Shown: in pieces, positions 37,733 to 48,477 of the stretch | How the letters are laid out: each line of letters begins with the position of its first letter | Numbering within the stretch: the first letter of the stretch is position 1 | Assembly (NCBI GenBank): GCA_009733775.1 | Contig: WOGZ01000159.1 | Coordinates: 1 to 64,000 of the forward strand | DNA length: 64,000 nucleotides | Origin: Alectoria sarmentosa | Lineage: Eukaryota > Ascomycota > Lecanoromycetes > Lecanorales > Parmeliaceae | Direction of reading: 5' to 3' | Program-made: the position numbers and the translations under genes | The notes under the pieces: generated by a model | Seen by the model: only the letters and a program-made list of their open reading frames with translations | What the model was told of the DNA's origin: nothing | Databases searched by the model: none

Positions 37733-38512
37733 ATGCCCAACGCCTCGGCCTCTCATATCGTTACAAACACAAGGCATGTGAACGGAACAGGAGTCAACAC
37801 TGGGCTGGTACGTTTCATTTCTAATCCCAATCGTCGAAAGGATTTGCATGATACGTCAGCAGAACCCGATCAGGAGTTCAAACGGATATGTCAAGAGAGT
37901 GGTTACGCCCCACATGAGCACCAGGATATGCCACAAAAGGGCGTGCTGGAAGAGGATTTCACAGACGATGTGAAGATCAATATGCATCGAATAAAGCAGC
38001 TTTTCAGTCGTTTGAACAAGCCATGGACTTTGACAACACGGACGGTCGTTGAAGAGAAGATGATGGAGAGGATGTTATCAAATTCAGTCAACATCTCATT
38101 CACACTTGCAGCCTATTGTAATATGGATCCCAATGATACTATTTTAATTCAGTTTTTCACAGAGGTTGAGCTTCAAGAAATCAGTGCAACGGTTGCGTCA
38201 ATCAGATTGCGTGTCGAGGATCTCGACGAAGATGAAAAGGGCTTTTTGGGTATCATGAAAAAACTTATCGAACAAGCTGGGCGTAGATTGACTCTACCTG
38301 GTTTGCAAGTCATAGCCGATAAATTCATGTCGAATTTCAAAGACTTTGTTCATCGCCAGCTTCTAGTCTGGGCAAACGAGTCTTTTGGAAATTTTGCGTG
38401 GCTTTGTGAGCAACCGCAATGCTCTTGTATGTCCGTCCGAAATATCCCTTGGAAGGAATATAATATGCTAGGTTCGTTGGCGTTGGAAAGTGTTCCGGTG
38501 TGGATGACATAG
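37733..38512 (+). CDS. Unrecognised 259-residue protein
   Basis: One uninterrupted frame from an ATG with a plausible context. I do not recognise the family. The composition is that of a real soluble protein: charged helices, mixed hydrophobic positions, and no low-complexity repeats. Residues about 75-190 look helical (IKQLFSRLNKPW, FTEVELQEISATVASIRLRV, EDEKGFLGIMKKLIEQAGRR). The C-terminus holds a cysteine cluster (WLCEQPQCSCM). No signal peptide or transmembrane helix is seen. Local duplications lie immediately upstream, and codon use resembles neighbouring genes, so it may be a lineage-restricted gene. An unrecognised intron or a different 3' end remains possible. Confidence 0.5.
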   Translation: MPNASASHIVTNTRHVNGTGVNTGLVRFISNPNRRKDLHDTSAEPDQEFKRICQESGYAPHEHQDMPQKGVLEEDFTDDVKINMHRIKQLFSRLNKPWTLTTRTVVEEKMMERMLSNSVNISFTLAAYCNMDPNDTILIQFFTEVELQEISATVASIRLRVEDLDEDEKGFLGIMKKLIEQAGRRLTLPGLQVIADKFMSNFKDFVHRQLLVWANESFGNFAWLCEQPQCSCMSVRNIPWKEYNMLGSLALESVPVWMT

Positions 38513-39599
38513 CTCCTGTGCCCTCACAACATTGTAGGCGCTTGATCAAGTATGAAAAATTTGAGTGACGCCTGGAGAAAGAGAGGCTGCGATGAGGAGT
38601 CTGATGTCTGATGGCGGTCCCGCCGCAATCTTCTTATTGGTAAGTAGAGTCATCAAACACCAAACCATTACACCATTGTGCCAACGCCTGTAGGAATTCA
38701 ATCCGATCCGATTAAGTAAAATACTCGGACCACAAGTAGGCTATATTTCATCGCGGTCATCATGGGAACTTTCAGGCTGGAAGGTTGGCAGGTAGATTGT
38801 ATTCTCTGACAGATTTCCTGCAGGCAGTAAACCACCAAGCACCTGTCATGTACTTCAAGAGCACAGTGTGGTGTGTGGTGTGTGGTATGTGGTGTGTGGC
38901 CTGAGTTGCGTGAGAGGCAAGACCAAGACTTTCTCTTTCTTTTTCTCCGTGTCCCTAGAGTGAGTTGTTGAGAGGCACGAGTGTTTCCAGGTGGCAGGCC
39001 ATTGGCTAAAAGCCTCGGGTCTCTTAGGGTCTCTAAGGGTTCTAACTCTACTTGGTAAGGGTACATCTGGCCCCTGGGCTGCTGGGCATGGCAGCCAGTA
39101 GTAACTACGGAGTACCGTAGGGCAGTATACTCTACCTTACTCTACCCCTGATTCCTGGAGGCGGGCAACGGGCAGCCGCCGCATCTCTCTTACTAATCAC
39201 CACCCTAGAGTAGTCTGCCTAAGAACAATCACCAAATGTGAATGTCCCTCTTCTTCTTCTTCCACCTTCTTTTCCTTCACTTTTCACAATCTCACTTTCC
39301 TTACTCTCAGCCTCTTTTACCTCTTGGCCACTTTCTTTCTGTCTTTCTTTTTCTTCCTTTGCTGTCCTAGTGACCAGCATCCATTCTTTCTTTGAGAGCC
39401 AGCATCCATACACCTTCCTTCGTTCTGTCTCTGTCAAGACTTCCAACCGTTTCCAACACAATTACACACAAGGACCAAACTTCCGCTTCAAAAGGTCATC
39501 TAAGCACATTGATCGCTAGTCGATTCAATACACTCATTTCGAGCTGATCCTTCAACTGCAATCTATCTACATACATCCAAAGCCTTCTCATCACTAGCC
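38513..39599. other. Intergenic region upstream of the secreted-protein gene
   Basis: 1.09 kb. A GT-rich microsatellite (ggtgtgtggtatgtggtgtg and neighbours, about 38873-38900) and a long pyrimidine-rich stretch (about 39240-39440) are present; the latter probably belongs to the promoter and leader of the gene at 39600. No gene is recognised. Confidence 0.5.
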
Positions 39600-40833
39600 A
39601 TGAAGCTATCCCAAACTCTCGCCTACAGCGCCCTCTTGGCCTTGTCTTCCGCCATGCCTTTGGAGAAGAGACAAGATATTACCACCACCACCACCATTAC
39701 CATTGACGTTATCGAGACTGTTGACGTTGTTGTTACCGTCTTCCTCGGGGATCAAAACCAACCCCAGCAAGTCGCACAACTTAATACCCCAAACCCAGCC
39801 CCTGTCGTCCACATCACTCCCGTAGAAGATGTCGCTGTTCCTGCCCAAACCTCACCTCCAGTATCACAGCAAGACTCCCCGGAAGCAGCTCAAAACCAGG
39901 CGAATCAAGCCCAAGAACAGACAAATCAAGATCAAGCAGCTAAGAACCAAGCGACTCAAGAGCATGCCATCCAGGCACAAAACCAGGCAAACAAAGCCCA
40001 AGTACAGGCGAATGACAACAAGGTAGCCCAGAACCAAGCAGCTCAGAACCAGGGAGCTGATGCACCGAAATCGCCATCGCCTACAGTCCCTGTCAATACC
40101 CCATCAGCAGCTCCTCCTGTAACAGCTCCTGTCGAATCTCCTGCAGTCCCACCAGCGACCCAGGACAGTGCTTCGTCCGATCAAACACAGCCAAAATCTG
40201 GCGGTTCATGCGGCGAAGTTGGAGGCACCTGTTACGCCACCAATGTCACCTGTGAGTAATGCTTTTCGAGCCACTTCTCCCTGACTCCTACTACATCTTG
40301 AGTTGTAAGACCTCGTCGCAGGATTAGAAAACCTCCTGGGGCCTGTCTCACGAATAAATTTGAACTCAGAAGAGATCTGCTGACTCCGAACTCCTATAGA
40401 CTTCGGAGGGGGACTGGGTGCTTGTGGCTGGTCCAACGATACAACGTCCGAGGACTTTTTTGCGCTTGCTCACGGTGCGCTCCCCAATTCCTGTCTCCCC
40501 CCCGGTGCTTTCCCCACCTGCCCGTCAATACTTGAGGGAAACCACTGACATTACATCCTGTAGAAATGATGGGCTTGCAATCAAATGGGAACCCTTTCTG
40601 CGGTCGCACAGCAGCCATCGTGTACCAGGGCAACGCCATCCATGGAACATTGACAGACAAATGCATGGGCTGCGTCAGTGTCTCCCTCTGTTAATCTTCC
40701 GGTTGGTATTGGAAACTGAAAAAGATTTGTATAGGGTCTCCAATCTATCGATCTCTCGCAACACCTATTTGACCAGTTGTTTGTTGAGAGTGTAGGCAAC
40801 TATCACGATGTCGAGTGGTATTTCACCAGCTAG
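39600..40833 (+). CDS. Secreted double-psi beta-barrel (RlpA/expansin-like) protein
   Basis: Four exons: 39600-40251, 40400-40474, 40564-40673 and 40735-40833, giving 311 residues. Residues 1-18 form a signal peptide (MKLSQTLAYSALLALSSA) and a Kex2-type LEKR site follows at 21-24. A long linker (about 60-200) is rich in Q, N, A, then P, S and T, with repeated NQA units. The C-terminal 100 residues read as a double-psi beta-barrel: TYFGGGLGACGW, then LAHEMM, NPFCGR and DKCMGC, finally IDLS and VEWYF. That is the pattern of the Asp f 7-like / RlpA-like / plant-inhibitor-like family, with four barrel cysteines. No expansin carbohydrate-binding second domain is present. Family members act on or at the cell wall, and some inhibit host proteases; activity here is unknown. 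Confidence 0.88.
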
Positions 40834-41753
40834 ATACAGTATCCATTTTTACGGTCGGTAAGCTCTAGTAGTCGGATGGGTTACCTTTGACGATTGCACG
40901 ATCGCTTCGAGCCAAGATGCTGAGCATCAGGGTCGAGCAAAGGCTTTCATGTACATATTACGAGATGACACAATAGAAAAGGGGCCTGATTCGACGGCGG
41001 CATGATCACTGGTTCTTTCATATGAACCCCGCCTCAAATGAATGGGAACGAGAAGACATTCGAATCAAAAGCAGATGGGAGCAAATGCCATCAGCACACT
41101 TTGTCCTCACGCGCCTTTTTCCCAAGGCACTTTCAATATCATTTCCACCCTGGCCCCAGGGGTTGTACATGAAGCACGCCTGGATGTCGATCTTGTGAAG
41201 AAGGGATTCCACCTCTATCTCGGCAGTATGGCAGTAAAGGTAGAGCACCTTACCACGTTTCTCCTTTTGAAAAACGGGTAGACGCAAGACAGGGCATGAA
41301 TCCAAAGGAATGAATAAACAACACACCCCCAAAAGACGGTCCCGAACGTTCCAAGGCTGATGGTGACGCATTCAGTTGATCATACTGTACTAAACTCTGT
41401 TCGTTGTTTTTGTTCAATCCGTCATGACCCCAATCTTCCTGACGGCATAGGGACATGTTTTATCGCGGGAATCTTTAGCTCCTGGGTTGCGCAAAACAGG
41501 ACCTTCGTTGCCCTGCAATCTTGCTCCCTGGAGACATTCCCAAGGCAATACATTGGCCGTCCACCCTGACTTTCCAAGCCGCCTCAACGACGGAGAACTC
41601 TTAGGTCAGTGACCTCGGTCATCAGGATTGGCTTTGCAATAAGACGATGCGAAGATGATCTGATACACCCTTTCGTCGTTGACAGCATCCTTCCAAGCTC
41701 TTAGGTAACTGACACAGTGAATCACACATGCTCATCCGCTCATCAGTTCTACT
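40834..41753. other. Convergent intergenic region
   Basis: 920 bp between the 3' ends of the secreted-protein gene and the LtrA-like gene. Short open frames on both strands lack any family feature. Nothing is supported. Confidence 0.4.
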
Positions 41754-44700
41754 CTATGGATATCTGGATGATTGACTTCTCAACTACGTCAAGACTTGGG
41801 AGAGCTGTTATATCTGCTGCAGATCGGTGAGCGTATGCTAGGGAGGATTTGAGATTATATGAGACGTACATCATAGTAGGCTTTTTCACCCCCGTTCCCA
41901 AATTGAACCTCCTCCAATCTGATAGTCGTCCCTGTTTTGACTGCATCCATGGCCAACTTCCTCTTGATGGGGCAATTTGCACGGTACCCGCATTGCGTCT
42001 AACGCACATTTCGGAGTCAGCATTGCTGGTTCCAGGCAAGAACCTGGGTTAATGAAACAAGTCTCGGGAGTAGGAGCAGGGTTTTGCTCCCGGACTATCT
42101 TTTGCGATGTAACAAGTGGTACAAAATCGGGAAGTACAACTCTGAATTGTACGTACCGTGCACTTCCAGAAATCATCATGTATCGATGTTGATCCATACA
42201 CATCGACTATCAACGTGAGCACTGTCAATCCAGTCGTGATAGACACTAGTTTTAGCGAGCTAAGTGAATCGGCTAGTGGTAAGAAGATGATGATGATAGC
42301 CACGGAGGCTCGGACGATGATCCGGTAACGCTTCTTAATACGCTCGCCGTCAAATTCCTTATCTAATCGACTTCCGGGTCAGTTTGTCTCTTTTGACATC
42401 GTTATGCAGTCGGGAAACAGGCCTCGAAAGGTCTGATACTCTTAAGACAAGTCTTGCAACTCAAAAGGCAATACGAATCAAGAGAAAGGACTGGAAAGAA
42501 ATAACCCACGAATGTGACATAAGGATATGATGCCTAATTACTCGTCAATACGTGGGGTTGCAGGGGAAGATTCTCGAGGAGGTGCAATACTCATAGAAAC
42601 TAAAGCAATTCCCAAGCCTGCGCAGTAGAACCATCGCAACCCAGAAGATACCTCCGGCTTCGAGCTACCAGTATATGCATCTGTCAAATCACCAATATTG
42701 GCATCCTGACAGTCCGTCGCCAATACCAGCCGGGACAGAGATGCCCCGGCCAGGACGTAGGCCATGATAAATGGAAAATGGATTGTCGTCCAAAGCATGG
42801 CTGTGGCAGAAATGTAAGTGATATGCTAATCGAGTACCAAGGGTGTGGAGCCTACAGGACACGAAGTGCCGGCGGATGGCATGTGTGTGTAGGTTCCACG
42901 AATCTGCAAATTCAGCTTAGCAAGGGCACTTATCGGAGTCCTAGCCCCCTACCAATCTCGAAATATAGCCAATTGAAGCTGAAGGCCTGAATCAAGCCCA
43001 AGACAGCTTTACCAAAGAATCTATTCTGTGTCAGCGAAATCACGTGACATGGGATGAAGCACATACGCGTTGATACCATAAGCAGCTTTGTTTTGAAACA
43101 AGAGGGCAACAACACTGTACCCAAATACCAAGGTGACGAATGCATTCGTTCGCTCCGCTGTTAAACTCCAGTCAGTTTTGCAAGTTGACAGGGAGGTTGC
43201 CCGTACTTTTGTGCTCAATGTTGATAGCTGACCGTACAAATGTAAGCCATGGCTGCCGAATCAGGTTGCTTGACATCAAAAACCGGCTCACCTGGAAAGA
43301 AATCAAACCACCTGGGATGGGACGCTACCCATGATGAGTGATTTATTTCGGCCCACCGCTTGACAACTACTACGGATAATACCCCGAACAAGTCTGAATT
43401 CACTCAGTCAAGATGGTCCCGGGCCCGAAGTTGGCATAGGAAGACTGACCGAGAACAATCGCAATCCAAACCAAGGCCAAGCGATCAGGGTATTCAACTT
43501 GAACGGTCCCGATCCAGATTGCGGCAGGAACAGCGATGCAAGCAGCGTTGAGGATCATATATCCTCGTACCATTGGCAATAGATATCCAATCCACAGAAA
43601 ATGGACAGCATGGAACAGCCTTTGAGCGAGCTATCGGATGTTAGCCAAATGATTTCCAGGCGGTCAAGGTATTTGGTTGCTCTAGCGCTTCAAGCCCCGT
43701 TGCATTTTGAGAAGGGGAGAAATGAGGACGAAGTTATAGCCTTTCAATTTTCTGCAGGGATTATGAGTACTTCAAATCTGCTGATTTGGTCGGCTTGGTT
43801 CCCCATTCACACATCAAGCAGACCATGTCATCACCCCAATAGTGGCAATTTTTCGTACAGCTCTCCAGGAAGATGTTGTAGGGAAGACAGCAGGAGATGA
43901 GCACTAACGTAGAACGCAATAAGCTGTATCCATGTCGTTTCAAAAGCCTGGGCAATATTTAAGGTGAAGCCGAAGAGACATATCATCAGAAAAAGAACAA
44001 GAATACGTTGAAATATGTCATCTACGACCGATTAGTAGGCCGCGCAAGCATGTCAAGGGGCTCACCGACTTGTTTCTAGATTTGCACGGTATCAGCGGGG
44101 AATTCAACCTTTGGTAGGGCGAAGAGAGGATACATACCAAACCAGGATACTATTAAAGTGAGATCAGTCCACATCTTGAATGCCAGTGCGAACGTGATAG
44201 TGAATTTGAGCAAACTAAGACCTGTTGCGTTCTCTGCAGCAGTATCACCGATGACGGATATGATCCCAACGTAAAGCAAGTCCACAAAAAGCTCGAAAGA
44301 AGCCACCTCTTGTTGATGATTTCGGAGTCAGCATTTGCTATTCAAATTGGGTATCAAGTTTTGGGACCCGGCTTCAGACCATGAACTCCCGAGATGCGTC
44401 TCAAGTCTCAACTTTGGGCCATAATAGGCAATAAAGTCTCCGAATGTACGTACCTTCGACTTCGGACGCTCGCCAGAGAAGGCCTCTGTGCCAATACTGA
44501 CGTATTGTGGGCTTCTTGTAGAACTTCAAAGCCTGGCCGTTACGCCGCTCGGCTTCCCAGTCACGATGAGAAGAAGACCGGTCACCGCTTAGAGAACTGG
44601 TGGAAGAGTCTGGATCCTTTGTTCCTATACCTCAATATATCAGCTTTCTCCTTTGCACGGGACCAGTCTTGGTCCTCACTGATATGGGCGTCATAACCGA

Positions 44701-45347
44701 ATTTCGTGAAATTGGCATTGAGGGCCACACCATGGTCACTCAGATGCAGAAGCTCGTCCGCCAATGTGTCAAGCTCTGATTTGACAAGCTCGAATTCATC
44801 GTAGAGTTGGCCATGTTTGGAACGAAGATGTTCTTTCCGTCCTTCATGATAAGTATGGAGTTCCCTGAGGGCGTCAAGCTAGAGCCTATAAGAATGACGA
44901 GCCATGTCAGAAGAGCAAAAGACTTACATGTTCTATCGAGCCATGGAGATAGCAATCGAAATTGGCGTCTGGCTCAACGTTTGGGAGGGTACTGCACATG
45001 GCTCGGAGTCAGAGTGGCGCATCTTCTAGGCAGGAATCCGAGGGATGAGACAGGTCTGAGAAGCAAACATGATGATTTTAGATTTACTCTCCAAACACGG
45101 TTTGCGTCTTGCTTCTTGCTACTTGCTACTTGCCCTTTGCGGCTCGAAAGCAAGCAGGAAAGAATCACATCAAACCAAAATAGACGTACCGCGTAAGACG
45201 AACATGCTCTTCTGGTGTGGCGGCGATATGCACTCGTCTTCCGTTGGGCCTGAGTAGTCTTCTCAATCGTCGGCCAGTATGGAAATGTCCATGAGAGGCT
45301 TGGGGTGAAGTCGGTAGATGCAAGGGTTGGGTTGATGTGCTTTCCAT
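41754..45347 (-). CDS. LtrA-like multi-pass membrane protein
   Basis: Exons: 45190-45347, 44928-44991, 44680-44878, 44454-44624, 44138-44308, (possible 6-nt exon 44070-44075), 43909-44021, 43450-43630, 43292-43393, 43207-43227, 43067-43157, 42953-43020, 42856-42903, 42552-42800, 42157-42362, 41870-41998 and 41754-41783. Phase is consistent throughout and gives 666-668 residues. It belongs to the fungal branch of the bacterial low-temperature-requirement A family. Key blocks are GRRVHIAATPEEHVRLTR (cytosolic N-terminus), EVASFELFVDLLYVGIISVI, the R-L-F plus LLPMVRG helix, INIEHKTERTNAFVTLVFG and FSFNWLYFEIG. I estimate 10-12 membrane segments. The biochemical role of the family is unknown. The last exon is uncertain: reading through the donor at 41870 would end the protein after a few residues. 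The introns before exons 8 and 15 are longer (about 278 and 189 nt). Confidence 0.82.
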
Positions 45348-45606
45348 TGAACATTGAACAATGAACAACAGCTATGTCCTCAATACTCTACTCTCTACTC
45401 GTTATTTCCTGTCTCCAAACTTTGGCGGTCATCAATATTCCAACGAGTGAACTTTACTCGTGAAACGTGTTGTGAGAGTAAGATAAAGTAGATTACAATT
45501 CAAACCTGATGATATCTTCCCGCCGACCACGCCGTCGCCGGCTATTTACTTAGTGTGTGTGCGTATTATTTCCAAGCGGAGAAAGTGTCCCTCTACTCGT
45601 AGCCTA

Positions 45607-46413
45607 CTTTAAGGGCGGCTGAGGGGTTTTAGTAAGCCTGCGTAGAGGGTGTTAAAATCATTTTTTGTAACAAATCTCGTGGTGTATTTTGACTCCACGC
45701 AGAGTACTAATAAAGTCAACCTCATGCGATATCATCATACGAACATATATGAATATGCTTTTCAAATTTCAACAGATCTTCAATTCAAGAGATTGTGAAA
45801 ATATCATTAATGACTAAGCTGTATTTTACAAATATAAAGTTCAAATACAAATATAGGGTTCGCGCATATTAACCCCCACTCCTCATCACTCTCCCCCCTT
45901 CCCCTATTACCCACCCCATCACCCCCTATGCCAAGCCCGTAATTCATCGCCCCTAAGAAAACTTTGATTAAATCGTTCAAATTCGAAATCAAAAATACAA
46001 TGATATGGATGTAACTTATCGTATTTAAATCCCGAATCGAAACCTTGACATTCGTACCCGTAAAAATGTTCTCACGAGATTTTCATATCAAGAGATTTTC
46101 ATTAACGCGCTCGTACATTTCAAAATGCTCTCACGAGATTCGTTTCCTCAACAAACTATCAATAGAATATTCATTTCATAAGACTTTCATTAGCGTTGGA
46201 ATCTTATCAAATCTGTCATATACGAATATCTTTATATCCTTGATACGAGTCAAGATCTTTCTTTAAAAACATCGTTATTGTATCAAATATGCATAAAACA
46301 TGGATCGTAAAAGCATTATCAACGTGACAAGCCTGTTGATAGGGTGGGCTACAAAATGACGCTTCTGATAGGCTACAGGCATGATTGCGAAAAACCCCCT
46401 ACCGCCCTTAAAG
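45607..46413. mobile_element. Terminal-inverted-repeat element (MITE-like), copy A
   Basis: The left end reads ctttaagggcggctgagggg and the right end, reversed, ctttaagggcggtagggggt, giving imperfect terminal inverted repeats of about 25 bp. Both are flanked by TA (45605-45606 and 46414-46415), the target duplication of Tc1/mariner/pogo-type elements. The 807-bp interior is AT-rich and has no transposase. A diverged copy in the opposite orientation lies at about 48478-49392. Non-autonomous status and superfamily are inferred from the ends. Confidence 0.7.
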
Positions 46414-47681
46414 TAGTGTACACTTACCTCAGACTATAAAGTGGTACTGTTGATATCTTCCTCGATCTTTCCGTCATGGTCGATCAAGCAATTCATGTCG
46501 ATGGTATTCAAAGTCTGATTCACATTAAATCAAAACCCATTCAAATGTCGAATTCTTATAGAATATCACGTGCCCAGAGCACCCTCAAAATGCAAAGTAG
46601 AGGGCGTCGAGTCTGACACCCGGCCTACCCGCAAGTTGAACCCAAGCCGTGCCCGGATGTGAGGGGGATGTCAATGTATCAAAAGCAAAAGGCGTGGTAC
46701 CAGTCCGTGTATCACGTCCCCAAGATCTCTTACCTACCTTAGCTTAATCAAGACGCTTGTTCACCTACCTGTAGAGGATCCGTGGAGTTCTACCAGCACC
46801 CATAATCATCATTACTACTTGTTCGTACGAGTATACATTGCCCTTTCGCTGCCAATACGGCCTCGTCTAACCCCTTCACATGCCCACTCCTCTACCAAAG
46901 CAATTCTGCATTCCCTTAAGCAAGGTATGCTACCAAAGCCCGGCGCAACATGCTCCACGCAAACGATGCGCTCCCAGCCTTGGACGCCAGCGCTCTTATT
47001 GCCTGCCGTTACCGATCAGAATGGCAACACCATAATTCTCCTCATCGTTCCGAAAGGACGCCTTTGGTGTAAGCTTTTCCCTCCCCTTCTGCAATTCCCT
47101 TCTCCTTGACGAGCTGCTGCTCATCCATACACCCTTGGGTAATCGACGCTTTCACGGACCTCCACTGCAAAGGCGACGTTCTGCCCGCCTTGTATCCCTT
47201 AACACCGCTGGATATATCCTTAGTACCACACCAGCTGGAGTTCCGGAAGGGCACCAGCACATTGTAACCGGAATGTGCCTGCGGATAAAGAACGTAAGGA
47301 TTTTGCTACAAACGGGACCGCAAGATTGGGATGCATGTGGATGAGGGCGGATAGGGGGCCGATGGGGACTGCTGTGCTCGCTCCTTGTAAGCAAGGACCA
47401 ACAAGATACTAGTAGTGGCTCCGCTTATTCTTGCTATTGAAAATCATAATAACGAAGTATAGAGTATGGTAGGATGGAGTTCGAAACAGCTCATACTCTT
47501 AATAGTTTGCGCAATTTTTTCCGTGTCTAGAGCACTTGAGAGAGCCCTGAGATTGGTGGCTCAAACAAGCCGTTTATTTCTCACTAGCAAGACTGTCCAT
47601 CCCACCCCTTCACCGCTTCCGCCAACATATATCGCACATTTGCATGCCAAAGCGTCTTCCATCATCGAAGCCTGATCATGC
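46414..47681. other. Intergenic region with no supported gene
   Basis: 1.27 kb between element copy A and the 3' end of the eL33 gene. Two short open stretches on the plus strand (about 46890-47110 and 47130-47270) have gene-like composition but no recognisable domain, start or splice pattern. Confidence 0.4.
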
Positions 47682-48288
47682 TCATATGGACGAAGGATAC
47701 AGCATGACGCGGACTGAGGCACCAAAGGAGCGGGGAGGGAGGTTGTGCTTGAATTGGGCACGGACAGACCCCGAGTTACCTAGAAGCAATACACGTCAGA
47801 TGGTGACCTTTGGAGGGAAATAGCAAAAGGATAAAGAACGTACCATGGACGTTGACGATGGTTCCCCAGATCACTCTTAGCTTGGTACCCCGAACCTCTT
47901 TGCTTGCACGATAGACAAACGCACAGCGCTTTCCAAGATAGAACCTGTAGGTGTGGTGTCAGTGCAAAGCTCCACTTGTGTTGACTGAAAAGAAGGTACC
48001 GGGCGGCTTTGGAATCATCGACGCCTTCGAGCTTGAGGAGGCTTTTGTTGCAAGTCAGTAAGCTGGTCCCTCCTTATCTAGACAAGCCGTACCTGGTATT
48101 TGGATTCGTGTTTCGCTTTCCACGACGGTAGCTCAGGTGACGGGCTCTGGGATGGGTGTCAGCGAAGCTTTGTTGGTGCAACGTACGGGGTGGCCCACTT
48201 GACATAGACTAGGTCGCAAGCGATGGTCAGTGATGAGTTTTGAATGACCTGGGAGTAACATACGCCTATGGCTCTTTTGGCTTTCCAT
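47682..48288 (-). CDS. rpl33: Ribosomal protein eL33 (L33/L35A), divergent copy
   Basis: Six exons: 48264-48288, 48199-48208, 48093-48146, 48000-48041, 47844-47944 and 47682-47779, all GT-AG with matching phase, giving 109 residues, the normal size for eL33. Signature blocks are HRLYVKARHLSYRRGKR, TNPNTSLLKLEGVDDSKAA, FYLGKRCAFVYR and SFGASVRVMLYPSSI at the C-terminus. The protein is part of the large ribosomal subunit. It departs from the family in conserved places: the usual G-K-V-T-R-P-H-G stretch is G-T-I-V-N-V-H-G, and the start is MESQKSH. Exon 2 is only 10 nt. The gene is intact, so it may be the main copy in a diverged lineage or a second, relaxed paralogue. Copies of one terminal-inverted-repeat element flank it on both sides. 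Confidence 0.88.
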
Positions 48289-48477
48289 GCTGTATCGCTT
48301 TCGTTGACACTAGATCAGACTGCGACTGGAGAAGGTCATGGATAAATACTTTGAGTGAAATTTGGGATTGTGCGAAATCGCGACTACCGAGGTACATCCG
48401 CATCGATACGCGCGGCAATTTTACTTTACGAGTCTGTGACGACGTTAACCATTACGTACCTTACTTACTTAAAGTCA

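Noticed and set aside
46819..47109. 96-residue plus-strand frame between the TIR element and eL33
   Set aside because: No domain, no conserved splice pattern, and an unconvincing start; left as intergenic.
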